In this document: positions 9,541-19,587 of the stretch, one piece after another
Layout of the letters: each line of letters begins with the position of its first letter
Position numbering within the stretch: the first letter of the stretch is position 1
Assembly (NCBI RefSeq): GCF_000470315.2
Contig: NZ_CBRF02000015.1
Span: forward strand, 1 to 64,000
Source of the DNA: Psychromonas sp. SP041
GTDB taxonomy: Bacteria; Pseudomonadota; Gammaproteobacteria; Enterobacterales; Psychromonadaceae
Reading direction: 5' to 3'
Length of the DNA stretch: 64,000 bases
Made by a program: the position numbers and the translations under genes
The notes under the pieces: model-generated
What the model saw: only the letters and a program-made list of their open reading frames with translations
What the model was told of the DNA's origin: nothing
Database searches by the model: none

Positions 9541-11360
9541 TATTGACTCTCTTGTTCAGTAACTGATTTTTCTGATTGTGTACTCCACCAAGTATCTAAG
9601 CCTATATCATAATAAGGCGACACTTTAGGTCGAGAGAACTTATCCCAATACGCAATACGATAAGCGGGTAAGTACCATTGAGGGATCACTATATGTTCAG
9701 ATAATAAAACACGATCTAATGCTTTAGTTACATTCACTAACTGCTCTCGCGTTGATGCGGTTATTAATTGTTTCGTTAATTCATCAATAACCGGAGAACA
9801 AATCCCAGCCCAATTGGAAGTGCCGACCTGATTAGCAGTATCACAGCCCCAAAAAGAAGCTTGCTCATTGCCAGGTGAAATTGACTGACCTTTACGTAAT
9901 GACAACATATCGAACTCAAAATTATTTAATCGATTAATAAATTGAGACACATCGACCAAACGAATATCAGTTTTAATGCCTATCCGTTGAAGGTTACGAC
10001 GAAATGGATGAATAACCCGTTCAAAGTCTTTGCTATATAATAAAAATTCAAAGTTTAATTGCTCACCCTGTTTATTTTGCATTTTACTGTTTTTTAACTC
10101 GTATCCTGCCTCTGATAATAATGTAACCGCTTGTCGCATTTGTTCTCTTACATTGCCATTACCCGATGTTTTATTACTTTCTATCGGCTTAAAAACAGAT
10201 GCTGGAAGCCGATCTTTATAAGGCAATAATATTTTCTTTTCTGCTTCGCTTATATCTATTTCCGTTGATAATTCAGATCCAGAATAAAAACTATCTATGC
10301 GTGTATAAGCGCCATAAAACAAAGTTTTGTTAGCCCATTCAAAATCAAACAATAATGAGATCGCTTCACGTACTTTAGGATCTTTAAATTTGTCTCGACG
10401 TAAATTAAACCAAAAGCCTTGCATGCCTTGAGGATTTTTATCCGCAATGGTCTCTAATATAATGTCATTAGTCTTAAATTGCTCGCCAACATAACCGGTC
10501 GACCAACGCTTTGAGGAGCTTTCGAATCGGTAATCAAAAGCACCGGATTTAAACGCTTCAAATGCAACAGCATCATCACGATAATAATCAATAATGATTT
10601 GGTCAAAATTATGGCGTCCTTTATTCACCCCAATATCTTTTGCCCAATAATCAACTACTCGCTCATATACAATTTGCTTACCTGCATCAAAGCTTTTTAC
10701 TTGGTATGGACCAGACCCTAATGGAATCACCAAACCACTTTTAGCAAACTCTTTTCCCTTCCAAAAGTGCTTTGGTAAAATAGGGATTTGCCCAATAATT
10801 AGGGGCAATTCACGATTACCGATTTCTTTAAAATGAAAAGTCACTTTCAATAATGAATCTACCGTGACTTCTTCAACCCCTGAATAATATGAGCGAAAGT
10901 GAGGGGCACCTTCATCTACCAACAAATCAAAACTAAACTTAACATCATCAGCAGTCACCGCTACACCGTCATGAAATTTTGCATTAGAGTTAATTAAAAA
11001 ACTAACAGCACTATAATCATCTGCGACTTTTATTTTGTCAGCAATTAACCCATATAAACTAAAAGGTTCATCGGTAGATTGTTCTAATAACGTATCGTAA
11101 ATACGTGTAATACCAGCCGCGGCATTACCCTTTACAATAAAAGGGTTTAATGAGTCAAAACTCCCTACACTCGCTTGTTTGAAAGCCCCTCCCTTAGGCG
11201 CATCTGGATTGGCATAGGCAAAGTGCTTAAAATTATTTTTATACTTAAGATCGCCATACATACTAATGGCATCACGCCAAGATTCACTATTCGCCAAAAA
11301 ACTTATTGGTAGTAGAGCGCAAAATATCAAAAGACGTATACACTTAATTATATTCATCAT
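9540..11360 (-). CDS. yejA: periplasmic peptide-binding protein YejA
   Basis: Extracellular solute-binding protein family 5, first gene of the yejABEF operon, about 606 aa. A signal peptide ([19 protein letters not shown]) leads into [31 protein letters not shown]-type sequence characteristic of Yej[18 protein letters not shown] follows near residue 135, the family's hinge/peptide-binding signature. The upstream TTG would add four residues; ATG at 11360 (or the adjacent ATG at 11357) is preferred. No strong Shine-Dalgarno is visible; GAG lies 8 bases upstream. Its product would hand peptides to YejB/E/F. Confidence 0.93.
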   Translation of the reverse strand: MMNIIKCIRLLIFCALLPISFLANSESWRDAISMYGDLKYKNNFKHFAYANPDAPKGGAFKQASVGSFDSLNPFIVKGNAAAGITRIYDTLLEQSTDEPFSLYGLIADKIKVADDYSAVSFLINSNAKFHDGVAVTADDVKFSFDLLVDEGAPHFRSYYSGVEEVTVDSLLKVTFHFKEIGNRELPLIIGQIPILPKHFWKGKEFAKSGLVIPLGSGPYQVKSFDAGKQIVYERVVDYWAKDIGVNKGRHNFDQIIIDYYRDDAVAFEAFKSGAFDYRFESSSKRWSTGYVGEQFKTNDIILETIADKNPQGMQGFWFNLRRDKFKDPKVREAISLLFDFEWANKTLFYGAYTRIDSFYSGSELSTEIDISEAEKKILLPYKDRLPASVFKPIESNKTSGNGNVREQMRQAVTLLSEAGYELKNSKMQNKQGEQLNFEFLLYSKDFERVIHPFRRNLQRIGIKTDIRLVDVSQFINRLNNFEFDMLSLRKGQSISPGNEQASFWGCDTANQVGTSNWAGICSPVIDELTKQLITASTREQLVNVTKALDRVLLSEHIVIPQWYLPAYRIAYWDKFSRPKVSPYYDIGLDTWWSTQSEKSVTEQESQ

Positions 11361-11602
11361 AGTAAAACTCAATCAGACTTAAAATTAAAAAACAGAAGAG
11401 AACTAAAGATAACAAATGCTTAGGTTAATAAAAGGTTTTTAAATATAAAAAGGAGATATAAAGAGGAAGTAATAAAAAACACGGAACTTATCACTACTAA
11501 AATGGACTAATTATTGGCATTCAACAAGTAAAAGTTGAAATATTTTAAAGAAAATATAGCTAGCTCAAGAAATAAATCTGTTTATGTAAAAGGCTTTATT
11601 AA
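11361..11602. other. intergenic between divergent yejA and raiA
   Basis: AT-rich region that must hold the yejA promoter. No specific operator recognised apart from the CRP-type site just downstream that belongs to raiA. Confidence 0.4.
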
Positions 11603-11645
11603 TGTGATCTATATCACTTGTAAATCACTTCGAAAAGCCTAATCT
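11603..11645 (+). promoter_or_regulatory. CRP-type site and class II promoter for raiA
   Basis: TGTGATCTATATCACT (11603-11618) matches the CRP consensus TGTGA-N6-TCACA in all but the last base. A -10-like TAATCT lies at 11640-11645, predicting a start near 11652. The CRP site would then be centred at -41.5, the standard class II position. Only the sequence pattern and spacing support this. Confidence 0.75.
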
Positions 11646-11687
11646 ATTAATGAACACGATAAAGTGTATAACAAAAAGGTGTCCTAT

Positions 11688-12098
11688 ATGAGAATTGAAA
11701 TTACTAGCAAACAAATTACTATCACAGACACAATGCGCGCAAAAGTAGAAGAACGTTTCGAGAAACTACAGAAACTTCAAATTTCATTAATCAATCCCCA
11801 TTTCATTATCACTAAAGAACCTAAAGGCGTAAAAATAGAAGGTACTATTGGCGTTCCAAACGGTAAAGTTTTTGCTCATGCTGAGCATGATGACTTATAT
11901 GTGGGAATCAATCAGTTATTCTCAAAAATCGAACGTCAGCTAAATAAACATACCCATAAAGATGAAGCAAACCGTGCCAAGAATAATGGTAAAGACTTAT
12001 GTCGTAACGGAGAAATTTCAGGAGAGGCTATTGAAGAGCCAGAAATTGAAATTGAATCAGATGCTGAAATCAAATTAAATAAAGAGTTTGTGGCTTAG
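11688..12098 (+). CDS. raiA: ribosome-associated inhibitor / hibernation factor RaiA (YfiA)
   Basis: Binds the 30S decoding centre of idle ribosomes during starvation or cold shock and blocks translation. It is 136 aa. The body matches E. coli RaiA closely: ITSKQITITDTMRAKVEERF, then INPHFIITKEPKG, PNGKVFAHAEHDDLY and the basic helix KIERQLNKHTHK. The C-terminus is longer than in E. coli (113 aa) and acidic (EEPEIEIESDAE). The ATG at 11688 follows AAGGTG at a 7-base spacing; an upstream GTG at 11664 has no binding site. Facing tyrA-aroF is the same neighbourhood as in E. coli, which supports raiA rather than hpf. Confidence 0.93.
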   Translation: MRIEITSKQITITDTMRAKVEERFEKLQKLQISLINPHFIITKEPKGVKIEGTIGVPNGKVFAHAEHDDLYVGINQLFSKIERQLNKHTHKDEANRAKNNGKDLCRNGEISGEAIEEPEIEIESDAEIKLNKEFVA

Positions 12099-12155
12099 CC
12101 ATTTGCTACTCACTAGAGCACTTAGATAACGGTTTATAAATAACTGCTCGTAAAG

Positions 12156-12184
12156 AAAAAAGGAGGTTAATAACCTCCTTTTTT
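12156..12184. terminator. bidirectional terminator between raiA and tyrA
   Basis: A perfect 14-base inverted repeat around one central base: A6-GGAGG on the left and CCTCC-T6 on the right, stable stem plus T run in both directions. It lies between two convergent genes. Confidence 0.93.
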
Positions 12185-12259
12185 GATCCTGCCTTTTACG
12201 AAAATCTGCCTTTGAGAAAGTAGTTATTTAGTGCCCTTACAAAGCACTAAATAAATAGA

Positions 12260-13387
12260 TTACTTCTCTTCATAATGGCGATTGTCATGCACTTGTTGCA
12301 ACATTACTCGACTTTCATTTAAGAATAACTCCGAGTAATCTCCCATCCAATTCGTCACAGACTTAAAGCGAGCAATAAACTCTTCACGATTGTTGTTTTC
12401 TAACAGTTCAATCGCATCAGCAAAGTGTTTATGGTAACGCTTTATCATGGTTAGGTTATTTTTTTGCGATAAGATAATGTCAGCATATAAAGCTGGCTCT
12501 TGTGCAAATAAACGCCCTACCATTGCTAGTTCTAAGCGATAAATAGGCGAGCTTAGGTCTAACAACTGTTCTAAGTCTGCATCGACTTCTTGTAAATGCA
12601 CACCGTAAACAAAGCTCGTAAAGTGACGTAATGCTTGAATCAAGGTCATTGACTCATCATGCGTTGGTGCTGCCACTGGGTATAAATGGGCGCCCCAAAT
12701 TTTCATTTGATCAATTAACCATTGGTACTTTTCAGGATTACGTCCATCACAGTAAACAATAACTTGTTTTGCAAAGCTTGAGATATCAGGACCAAACATA
12801 GGGTGTAAACCGACGACAGGACCTTTATGTACCGCTAACATCTCAGTTAAAGGAGCATCTTTGATGCTAGTGATATCGGTTAAAATACAATCTTCAGGTA
12901 AGAAAGTAAGTTGCTTAATCACATCAACAGTCACATCGATTGGCGAACCAACAATAACTAACCCAGCTTTACTACAAATAGCTTCAGCTTGATCCCAGTT
13001 TGCACGACCTAAAATATCGACGTCATAACCAGATAATTTAAACATTTCAACAAAACGCTGACCTAATAAACCATTACCACCAATAATAACAATACGTTTC
13101 ATCGCAGGGTTAACTGTTTTGAAACCTGTCTCATTTTCACTAGCATAAGATTCACGCATAGTACGACGTAAGATATCTTCAATTAGGTTTGCAGGTACGC
13201 CTTTCTTTTCAGCTTCTTCACGGCGCTTAGCTAACATCGCAGCTTCACGTTCAGGCACATAAATAGGCAAACCATGCTTAGTTTTCACTTCGCCGACTTC
13301 ACCTACTAGGCGTAAACGCTCTGCTAATAAATCAATTATTTGCTGGTCTACAGCATCAATCTGATCTCTTAATTTACTTAAAGGCAT
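12260..13387 (-). CDS. tyrA: chorismate mutase / prephenate dehydrogenase
   Basis: Bifunctional enzyme of tyrosine synthesis: chorismate to prephenate to 4-hydroxyphenylpyruvate. It is 375 aa (E. coli 373). The AroQ-type mutase domain is at about 1-85 ([23 protein letters not shown]). The NAD-binding start [16 protein letters not shown] is near 100, then [11 protein letters not shown] and the HPMFGPD motif near 192 typical of the dehydrogenase. Ten bases separate it from aroF upstream on the same strand, so the two form an aroF-tyrA operon as in E. coli. Confidence 0.97.
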   Translation of the reverse strand: MPLSKLRDQIDAVDQQIIDLLAERLRLVGEVGEVKTKHGLPIYVPEREAAMLAKRREEAEKKGVPANLIEDILRRTMRESYASENETGFKTVNPAMKRIVIIGGNGLLGQRFVEMFKLSGYDVDILGRANWDQAEAICSKAGLVIVGSPIDVTVDVIKQLTFLPEDCILTDITSIKDAPLTEMLAVHKGPVVGLHPMFGPDISSFAKQVIVYCDGRNPEKYQWLIDQMKIWGAHLYPVAAPTHDESMTLIQALRHFTSFVYGVHLQEVDADLEQLLDLSSPIYRLELAMVGRLFAQEPALYADIILSQKNNLTMIKRYHKHFADAIELLENNNREEFIARFKSVTNWMGDYSELFLNESRVMLQQVHDNRHYEEK

Positions 13388-13397
13388 AATTTACTTC

Positions 13398-14465
13398 TTA
13401 TTTGTTCTGGACAGTATCTTTTAATAATACGGCCGCTTGCTCTAATAATTCACAGGTAGTTTGCCAATCAATACACGCATCCGTTACTGACATACCGTAT
13501 TGCAGTTTATCAGCAGGTAATGACGCAGGTTGATTACCCGCATTAATATGACTTTCTAGCATAATACCGATGATAGATGTATTGCCATCAACTACTTGGC
13601 GGAATACATTTTTTGCTACTAATGGTTGTAGTTCATGATTCTTATTAGAGTTCTCATGACTACAATCAACAATAAGAATGCTTTCCATTTTAGCTTTAAC
13701 TAAAGCTTGCTCAGCTAATGCGACATTGATTGAATCGTAGTTTGGTTTACCGCCGCCGCCACGTAAAATAACGTGACCATCTTTATTACCAGCAGTTTGT
13801 AATAAAGCACTTTGCCCAGCTTGGTTAATGCCCATAAAACGATGTGGTGCAGAAGCTGATTGCATTGCATTAACTGCAGTAGATAGGCTACCGTCAGTTC
13901 CGTTTTTAAAGCCAACTGGCATTGATAAGCCACTCGCCATTTCACGGTGGGTTTGAGATTCTGTCGTACGAGCACCAATCGCAGCCCAACTAAATAAATC
14001 ACCGATGTATTGTGGGCTAATTGGGTCTAATGCTTCAGTAGCAATAGGTAAGCCTAATTCAGCAATCCATAACAATAATTCACGTGCTCTTTTAAGACCT
14101 GTTTCGATATCGAATGAATCATCCATATGAGGGTCATTAATTAAACCTTTCCAACCAACAGTGGTACGTGGTTTTTCAAAATAAACTCGCATTACAATAT
14201 ATAAAGTATCTTTATATTGATCACGTAACTCTTTCAAACGCGTTGCATAATCTTTAGCAGCTTCGATATCATGAATTGAACAAGGACCGCAGATCACTAA
14301 AAAACGAGGGTCTTTTTTGTGCACGATATTAGATATAGTTTGACGAGATTCGTTAATGAATTGATACACACTATCAGAAGCGGGCAAAGACGCTTTAAGC
14401 TCTGCAGGTGTGATTAAAACGGTTTCTGATTCGATGTGGATATTTTCATTTGTTTGCGTAGTCAT
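13398..14465 (-). CDS. aroF: 3-deoxy-7-phosphoheptulonate synthase (class I, AroF type)
   Basis: First enzyme of the shikimate pathway, condensing phosphoenolpyruvate and erythrose 4-phosphate. It is 355 aa (E. coli AroF 356). GPCSIHD near residue 62, MRVYFEKPRTTVGWKG near 91-106, and ARTTESQTHREMASGL give the active-site set. The ATG at 14465 has GAGAG upstream; the reading frame extends 11 codons further but without a better start. Pairing with tyrA indicates the tyrosine-sensitive isozyme, an inference from context. A single TGTAAA half-site upstream is not enough to claim a TyrR box. Confidence 0.95.
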   Translation of the reverse strand: MTTQTNENIHIESETVLITPAELKASLPASDSVYQFINESRQTISNIVHKKDPRFLVICGPCSIHDIEAAKDYATRLKELRDQYKDTLYIVMRVYFEKPRTTVGWKGLINDPHMDDSFDIETGLKRARELLLWIAELGLPIATEALDPISPQYIGDLFSWAAIGARTTESQTHREMASGLSMPVGFKNGTDGSLSTAVNAMQSASAPHRFMGINQAGQSALLQTAGNKDGHVILRGGGGKPNYDSINVALAEQALVKAKMESILIVDCSHENSNKNHELQPLVAKNVFRQVVDGNTSIIGIMLESHINAGNQPASLPADKLQYGMSVTDACIDWQTTCELLEQAAVLLKDTVQNK

Positions 14466-14668
14466 TTTACTCTCATTGACAATTAATAGTGAAAACATAA
14501 TAGCATAGCAAAATAATAGATCATGCGATTAAGCGATAGTGGTTAAATAAATGCAGTTTTAATCAAATTAACACCTAAATTATCGCGCTTTGTTTTACAA
14601 TAAAGCACAGAAATCGTTTATTTAGTTATCTCTACTAACGTTCATAACCAAAGGTGTTTAATATCAAG

Positions 14669-15787
14669 ATGCAGACAATTACTCCCCATATTATGACGTC
14701 ATGGTCTGAAATAGAAAAACTAAAGGAAGATTGGAACCCTTTATTACAACAATCTGATGCAGATAATATTTTCTTAACATGGCAATGGATAGAGAGTTGG
14801 AAGAAGACTTGTTCACCTGATACCAAGCCATTTTTTGTGGTACTAAAACAAGCACAGCAAGTTGTCGCTATTGCCCCCTTTTATATTCAGCCTTATCGTT
14901 TATTCAAATTTTTTACTTATCAAGTATTAAGGTTTGCTGGAGATCAAGGTATCGGCTCTGAATATTCTAATTTCATCGTCAAACAAGAACAGACAATTCA
15001 ATTAAAAGCTTTATTGTGGTCAACCTTATTAACTAGCGATCAAGCATCACAGTGGGATCTTATTTGGTATAGTAACGTAGCCAGCTGGAGTAAAGGAGGA
15101 GAAACGTTACTGACTTCACTGCAAAAGACGCCACAGCTAAATATGAAATCTCGCGTTGTAGAATTTGCGAATACTGAACTCAAAAACGTATCAGAACAAG
15201 TATTGCCTTCGCTATCTAAAAGCTTGCGTACCAACATAAAGCAAACACAAAATTATTTAAGCCGACAAGGTGATTGGCAGGTGAGCTTTTGTGATGATCC
15301 GTCATTACTTGAAAAAGAGTTAAATCGATTATTTGAATTACATAATTTACGTTGGCAAAACGTAGGCTTACAAGGTTCATTTGAAAGACGCCCTGAGATG
15401 GCCGCTTTTTATCAAGACTTTGCAGTTAAAGCACTGCAGCAAGGTTGGTTACGATTAGCCAAATTACAATGTGAAGGTGTCACACAAGCAATGCAAATCG
15501 GTTACGTTTACCAAGGTCAGTTTTTTGCATTGCAAGAAGGGTTTAATGCTGATTTTCAGAATGGTGTGGGGCAAGTTTTACGTTATCATGTTTTTCAGCA
15601 ATGTTTAAAAGAACAACTCAGCGATTATGACTTTTTAGGCGTATATACTAATCATAAAAGACGTTGGTTAGCACAAAAACGAGAAGGTCAAAATTTACTT
15701 ATTTGGCCAAATAAAATCAAAAACGTATTGTTTACATTAATGACTATTTGGCCAACGGGTAAATATTTTAAACCTCAAAAGATGTAG
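14669..15787 (+). CDS. GNAT-fold acyltransferase, CelD/BcsL (FemAB-like) family
   Basis: Protein of about 372 aa with the Acetyltransf_6 (CelD/BcsL) architecture: SWSEIEKLKEDWNPLLQQS at the start, then FLTWQWIESWKKT, a signature of this family. The second half contains LFELHNLRW and the conserved YVYQGQFFALQEGFNADF. Such proteins are frequent in exosortase-linked EPS loci and are thought to acylate or modify polysaccharide precursors in the cytoplasm; the substrate is unknown. Start choice is uncertain: ATG at 14669 or GTG at 14654; AAAGGTG lies 12 bases before the ATG. It is divergent from aroF and convergent with the heparinase-like gene, so it opens the EPS region. Confidence 0.78.
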   Translation: MQTITPHIMTSWSEIEKLKEDWNPLLQQSDADNIFLTWQWIESWKKTCSPDTKPFFVVLKQAQQVVAIAPFYIQPYRLFKFFTYQVLRFAGDQGIGSEYSNFIVKQEQTIQLKALLWSTLLTSDQASQWDLIWYSNVASWSKGGETLLTSLQKTPQLNMKSRVVEFANTELKNVSEQVLPSLSKSLRTNIKQTQNYLSRQGDWQVSFCDDPSLLEKELNRLFELHNLRWQNVGLQGSFERRPEMAAFYQDFAVKALQQGWLRLAKLQCEGVTQAMQIGYVYQGQFFALQEGFNADFQNGVGQVLRYHVFQQCLKEQLSDYDFLGVYTNHKRRWLAQKREGQNLLIWPNKIKNVLFTLMTIWPTGKYFKPQKM

Positions 15788-15878
15788 TATTTGAAAGGCA
15801 CTTTTAGCCACTTTATTAATATTTAACGTTTAAAAATGTCTAATCTTTCAAATTAGCTTTCACACTTATAAGTAAACA

Positions 15879-17882
15879 CTAACTCCAAGAGATAGCGGTA
15901 ATGAACTCTTTATTTTCACTGATATGTGCAGATAACGCTAAGGTAGTAATCGGCACTTTTTGATGATATCCGCGACTCAACCACCCTAATGACGGTGTTT
16001 GTTGATCATCTGACACTTCACCTCTGATTAACGTCGCTTGCATTTTTTCAGGTAATTTAATAACTACCAAATTATCAGCTAACGTCAAAGTACAAATCCC
16101 TTCTTTGATTTCTATATTTTGACAATCTTCTGAAAAGTGGAAATAAATAACAGCGTCATGCTGACCTTGTGTTGTTAAGGTATCTACAATATTGATTTGT
16201 TTTTGCTGTACATCTAAATCGATACTACGTTGATGATTTACTGGAGAGCCTAAACGTTTGTAACCGTCATGCTCAGCGATGATTTTACCGCCAAACTCAG
16301 TAGGAGACCAAACTGAACATACAGACTGAGCATGTGACTCCCACATAAAGGGCCCTGTCATTACAGATTGGTCAAGACCATCAATCTCGATAGTATTATG
16401 TGCTCTCGTTTTTCGGAAATGGTTACGCCATTGTGGAAAGCTAAAGTAATCATAAGTGCCCGTATCAACAAATAAATCCTGTTGATTAATACGAACAACA
16501 CAACTCAATGCATCAGCATGACCATGAGCAGCGATTGCTGTATAACCTAATTCAGCGACATCCATTAAAATACTGGCCTGGTTTTTATCACTCAATTTAC
16601 CCGCTTGTAACAGATAATACCCAGAGTCCGTAAAGGCAACGGGGCTTAATTCTCTTTCATTTGGGTTAATCTGATTAATAGGTTGTTGTCTGTTATTAAA
16701 CAGCCAAAATGAAGACTCACTTATTTGCTTTAAACCTTGTGTAAAGATGGTGTCATCATATAAATGACTCACTACATCACACAGCGCATTGATATCATGC
16801 ACATGGTCACCAAGATCTAAAACGTAACCATCATCTTGATCGCCTAACATAGGGTAATGTTGACCGCCTTCTGCAATCGTTGCAATAAAATGACTTAAAC
16901 GATTAAGCGTTTGCCAATAAGCAGGAGAAAACGAATCATCACTCCATTTCCCCGTTAAACCAGTTAATAAGTAAAATTGAAATACAAAGAACTGATAGCT
17001 AAAAGCATGTTCTTTAGTACAGCCGTCAGCAAAGGTTTGTGCTTGTATCTCTTTTTCTAATACTTTCTTACTTTGCTCTTGCCATTGCTTGGCATCTTTA
17101 AGCATTGAAAAGTAACAAGCAGCAATATAAACGCCTGCGGCTTCGCCCACTAAATGATTATTTGCAGAAGTACCTTGTGAAAACTTCCCACTCACATCAC
17201 GACAATGCAAAAAAACACTTTCTAATAATCGATCTTTAAAATTACCAGTAAATAATCCAGAATCTTTGATTAAATCGATTGTCCATACCCAGCTAATTAG
17301 GCGAATAGCCAACTCTAATGGGCTACGCCAATTCATCCCTTTACCGTATGGGTTTTCATCTAACCAATGCGTCATTTGCTCTACGGCTGCTTGTGCGTAT
17401 TTAATATCACCAGATACCTTATATGCTCGCGCTAACACCACCATCTGATGATGACGATTTGGTTCCCATACTAATTTACAATCGCCATTATTTTCAAAAT
17501 CACGATAATTAACTGAAAGTATATGCCCAAGTTTTGAATAAATACCTGCACTATGATCTTTATGCCAATTAATAGGCGACTCTAAATGGTGATCTTTTAA
17601 ATCAAAATAACTAAGCTTATGCTCCATAATAGACTCAGCTTGAGTGAGTAAAGGCGTTAACCACTGTTCGTCATAATGATCGACTTGCCCTTCAAAAACA
17701 CTAAACCCAGGTTTAAAGCTAGATTCAGCATCATAGGAATCAACAAATTCAGCTTTAGGTACTTTATTAAGTTGAACCCGTGCTCGTTCAATCCAAGCAT
17801 CACTTAAGGAAGTCACTCGCCATTTGATCTCGCTAACAGACATCATTTGAATTCGTTTAATATACCAAGTAAGAGATTGCAT
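15879..17882 (-). CDS. heparinase II/III family protein (alginate-lyase-like)
   Basis: A 667-residue protein with the two-part layout of this family. The N-terminal alpha/alpha toroid (about 60-360) includes EPNRHHQMVVLARAY, WRSPLELAIRLISW and SANNHLVGEAAGVY. The C-terminal heparinase II/III beta domain has HGHADALSCVVR and FVDTGTYDYF near 455-480 and FRKTRAHNTIEIDG. The Asn/His/Tyr residues of the presumed lyase centre are present. There is no signal peptide, as is usual for the EPS-locus members, which makes the site of action unclear. It follows the exosortase gene by 22 bases on the same strand, so they are likely co-transcribed. Confidence 0.85.
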   Translation of the reverse strand: MQSLTWYIKRIQMMSVSEIKWRVTSLSDAWIERARVQLNKVPKAEFVDSYDAESSFKPGFSVFEGQVDHYDEQWLTPLLTQAESIMEHKLSYFDLKDHHLESPINWHKDHSAGIYSKLGHILSVNYRDFENNGDCKLVWEPNRHHQMVVLARAYKVSGDIKYAQAAVEQMTHWLDENPYGKGMNWRSPLELAIRLISWVWTIDLIKDSGLFTGNFKDRLLESVFLHCRDVSGKFSQGTSANNHLVGEAAGVYIAACYFSMLKDAKQWQEQSKKVLEKEIQAQTFADGCTKEHAFSYQFFVFQFYLLTGLTGKWSDDSFSPAYWQTLNRLSHFIATIAEGGQHYPMLGDQDDGYVLDLGDHVHDINALCDVVSHLYDDTIFTQGLKQISESSFWLFNNRQQPINQINPNERELSPVAFTDSGYYLLQAGKLSDKNQASILMDVAELGYTAIAAHGHADALSCVVRINQQDLFVDTGTYDYFSFPQWRNHFRKTRAHNTIEIDGLDQSVMTGPFMWESHAQSVCSVWSPTEFGGKIIAEHDGYKRLGSPVNHQRSIDLDVQQKQINIVDTLTTQGQHDAVIYFHFSEDCQNIEIKEGICTLTLADNLVVIKLPEKMQATLIRGEVSDDQQTPSLGWLSRGYHQKVPITTLALSAHISENKEFITAISWS

Positions 17883-17904
17883 AATTATTTAGTCTCGCAA
17901 ATTA

Positions 17905-19410
17905 TTATTCAGATGGATGAAGGTAAGCATAAACAAATTCACTTAATTGCATTTCAGCAGCTGCTATATCTTTACCATCAAAATCAAGGCTAACGGCAAC
18001 CAGTGTTGCGCCAGGTTGCCCTTGTAATGCAGATTTCACTTCAGCCAATTTAGCTATTTTTTTATCACTTGTTAGTACACCATTAATGACATACCAAGAA
18101 GCTATCATTCGATATCGATGAGAAGATTTTTTTAAAAGTAAAAAATTAGTTTCTTGTAGGTTTTGACTATTTAATAGGGCTAATTTTTTATCTTCAACTC
18201 GATCCCAAAACTGCTTATTAAAAAGATAATTTTCCACATAAATCATCTCACTTGCTTGTTCCTGTTTAATATAGTCAGCAAGATAAACTTGAAAGCCTAA
18301 TGCGTCCTTAGTGTAATAAAAGAAGCGCTCTTTAGTAGCCCCTTGAGAATAAGGCTTCCAATTGGGGCTATAGCTTTTATCACTACTCACCATCTCATAG
18401 TTTTTTACATTAGGTATTGTTAATGCGTAGTTTTCGTCATATCGAGAAGGGATCCAATACGAAGCGCCAACGAATAAAACTAAAATAGAAAAAGTCGCTA
18501 TAGTTTGAGGTTTATTACTTTTATTCACTGGGGAAGATGTAGCATCTAATGTTTCATTTGTTCGATTAGCAATGCTTTGATTCGTCTCTTTTTGAGAGTC
18601 ATCAAAATAGGTGCGTGCGATATAAATAAGCGGCAATAAACAAATAGCAAAAACAATCCAACCGAAGGTTAGATGATCATGCACAATAAAGTGATTCATT
18701 TCAGTGTAAGTACCCACCACAATGATAATAATGATACGTAACCAATTGGCTATAATCGCAATAGCCAAACAAATGAACAAAAACCAAAGTGTTTTTTTAA
18801 TACTTAATTTATTGAAATACCCAACGCAGAAAGCCAACAAAGCAGACACCATAAAGAAACCTAAACCAGAACAAGCAGGCTCAACATCAAACATCCCACC
18901 AGCGGTAGATAATCTAAAATGATCGCGATCTACGGCAATACCAATTAACTCAGGCCCCCACTGCCCTGCTTGTGTCGATAACTCTCGCAAAGGAAACTGT
19001 AAAACGTTCCAAACAGGTAAAATAAGTAGCAACATCAATAAAGGCACAAAGAAAGACTTAACAACACTCCAACCATAAAAACAGAAAATTAAAGACAGCA
19101 TTGAACTGAAAAAAGCTAGCTGTTGTAACTGTTGAATGCTAGATAGTTGAGCAACTAATGCAATCAGGAGACTCGCCACTAAACAACATAAACCAAAACC
19201 GTATTGTTGTTTAGATAAAGCGATAGTAGTTAGATTTTTACGCTGTAAATAAAAGACATAGCAAACAACTAGAATGCCTAAAAAACCGTGGCTGTAAGGT
19301 CCATCACTATTCCATTCATCAAAAATGCTCAATAATACTGATACGTTAACCGTTGACAGTAAAATCAAAGAAGCAATAAATAAAAAATGTTCTGAAATAC
19401 GCTTAAACAA
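17905..19410 (-). CDS. xrtA: exosortase A fused to EpsI domain
   Basis: Membrane transpeptidase-like enzyme predicted to process PEP-CTERM proteins. The 501 aa hold an N-terminal exosortase domain (about 1-270, eight or so membrane helices). The catalytic Cys is near 181 in EPACSGLGF, the conserved Arg near 225 in NWLRI, and the His near 244 in IVHDHLTFGW. A charged linker follows, then one more helix, then a C-terminal EpsI-type domain (about 320-501, with RFFYYTKDALGFQVYLADY). The start is TTG with AAAGGA about 9 bases upstream; the first internal Met is far inside the protein. No PEP-CTERM substrate is visible in the window. Confidence 0.9.
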   Translation of the reverse strand: MFKRISEHFLFIASLILLSTVNVSVLLSIFDEWNSDGPYSHGFLGILVVCYVFYLQRKNLTTIALSKQQYGFGLCCLVASLLIALVAQLSSIQQLQQLAFFSSMLSLIFCFYGWSVVKSFFVPLLMLLLILPVWNVLQFPLRELSTQAGQWGPELIGIAVDRDHFRLSTAGGMFDVEPACSGLGFFMVSALLAFCVGYFNKLSIKKTLWFLFICLAIAIIANWLRIIIIIVVGTYTEMNHFIVHDHLTFGWIVFAICLLPLIYIARTYFDDSQKETNQSIANRTNETLDATSSPVNKSNKPQTIATFSILVLFVGASYWIPSRYDENYALTIPNVKNYEMVSSDKSYSPNWKPYSQGATKERFFYYTKDALGFQVYLADYIKQEQASEMIYVENYLFNKQFWDRVEDKKLALLNSQNLQETNFLLLKKSSHRYRMIASWYVINGVLTSDKKIAKLAEVKSALQGQPGATLVAVSLDFDGKDIAAAEMQLSEFVYAYLHPSE

Positions 19411-19455
19411 AATACTATCCTTTTAGCCAATTAATGACTGTAATACTGCATCAAA

Positions 19456-19587
19456 CTACATCAATATTTCTTTATAGACTGCGACTGTTCTTTCTGCGAC
19501 ACGCTCTGAATGGTATAAATCAAGCGCTAATTTTTTAGCTTTATCATGCATCTTTTTCGACAAGTCAGGGGTTGTTAAAATATCAGG
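19456..19587 (-). pseudogene. C-terminal stump of a GT4 glycosyltransferase
   Basis: Read on the minus strand, 43 codons and a TAG stop give PDILTTPDLSKKMHDKAKKL, then ALDLYHSERVAERTVAVYKE and ILM. This is the pattern of the last helix region of family 4 glycosyltransferases of the exosortase-associated type. An in-frame stop stands immediately upstream, and no start or N-terminal part remains. The stump is 45 bases from the exosortase gene on the same strand, where such a transferase is expected in intact loci. It therefore looks like the leftover of a gene removed when the neighbouring cassette was exchanged. Confidence 0.7.

Noticed and set aside
13715-14002. Open frame inside aroF on the same strand, other frame
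   Set aside because: Shadow of the aroF reading frame with no independent evidence.
14590-14610. TyrR box upstream of aroF
   Set aside because: Only a single TGTAAA half-site; the required TTTACA partner at 6 bases is absent.
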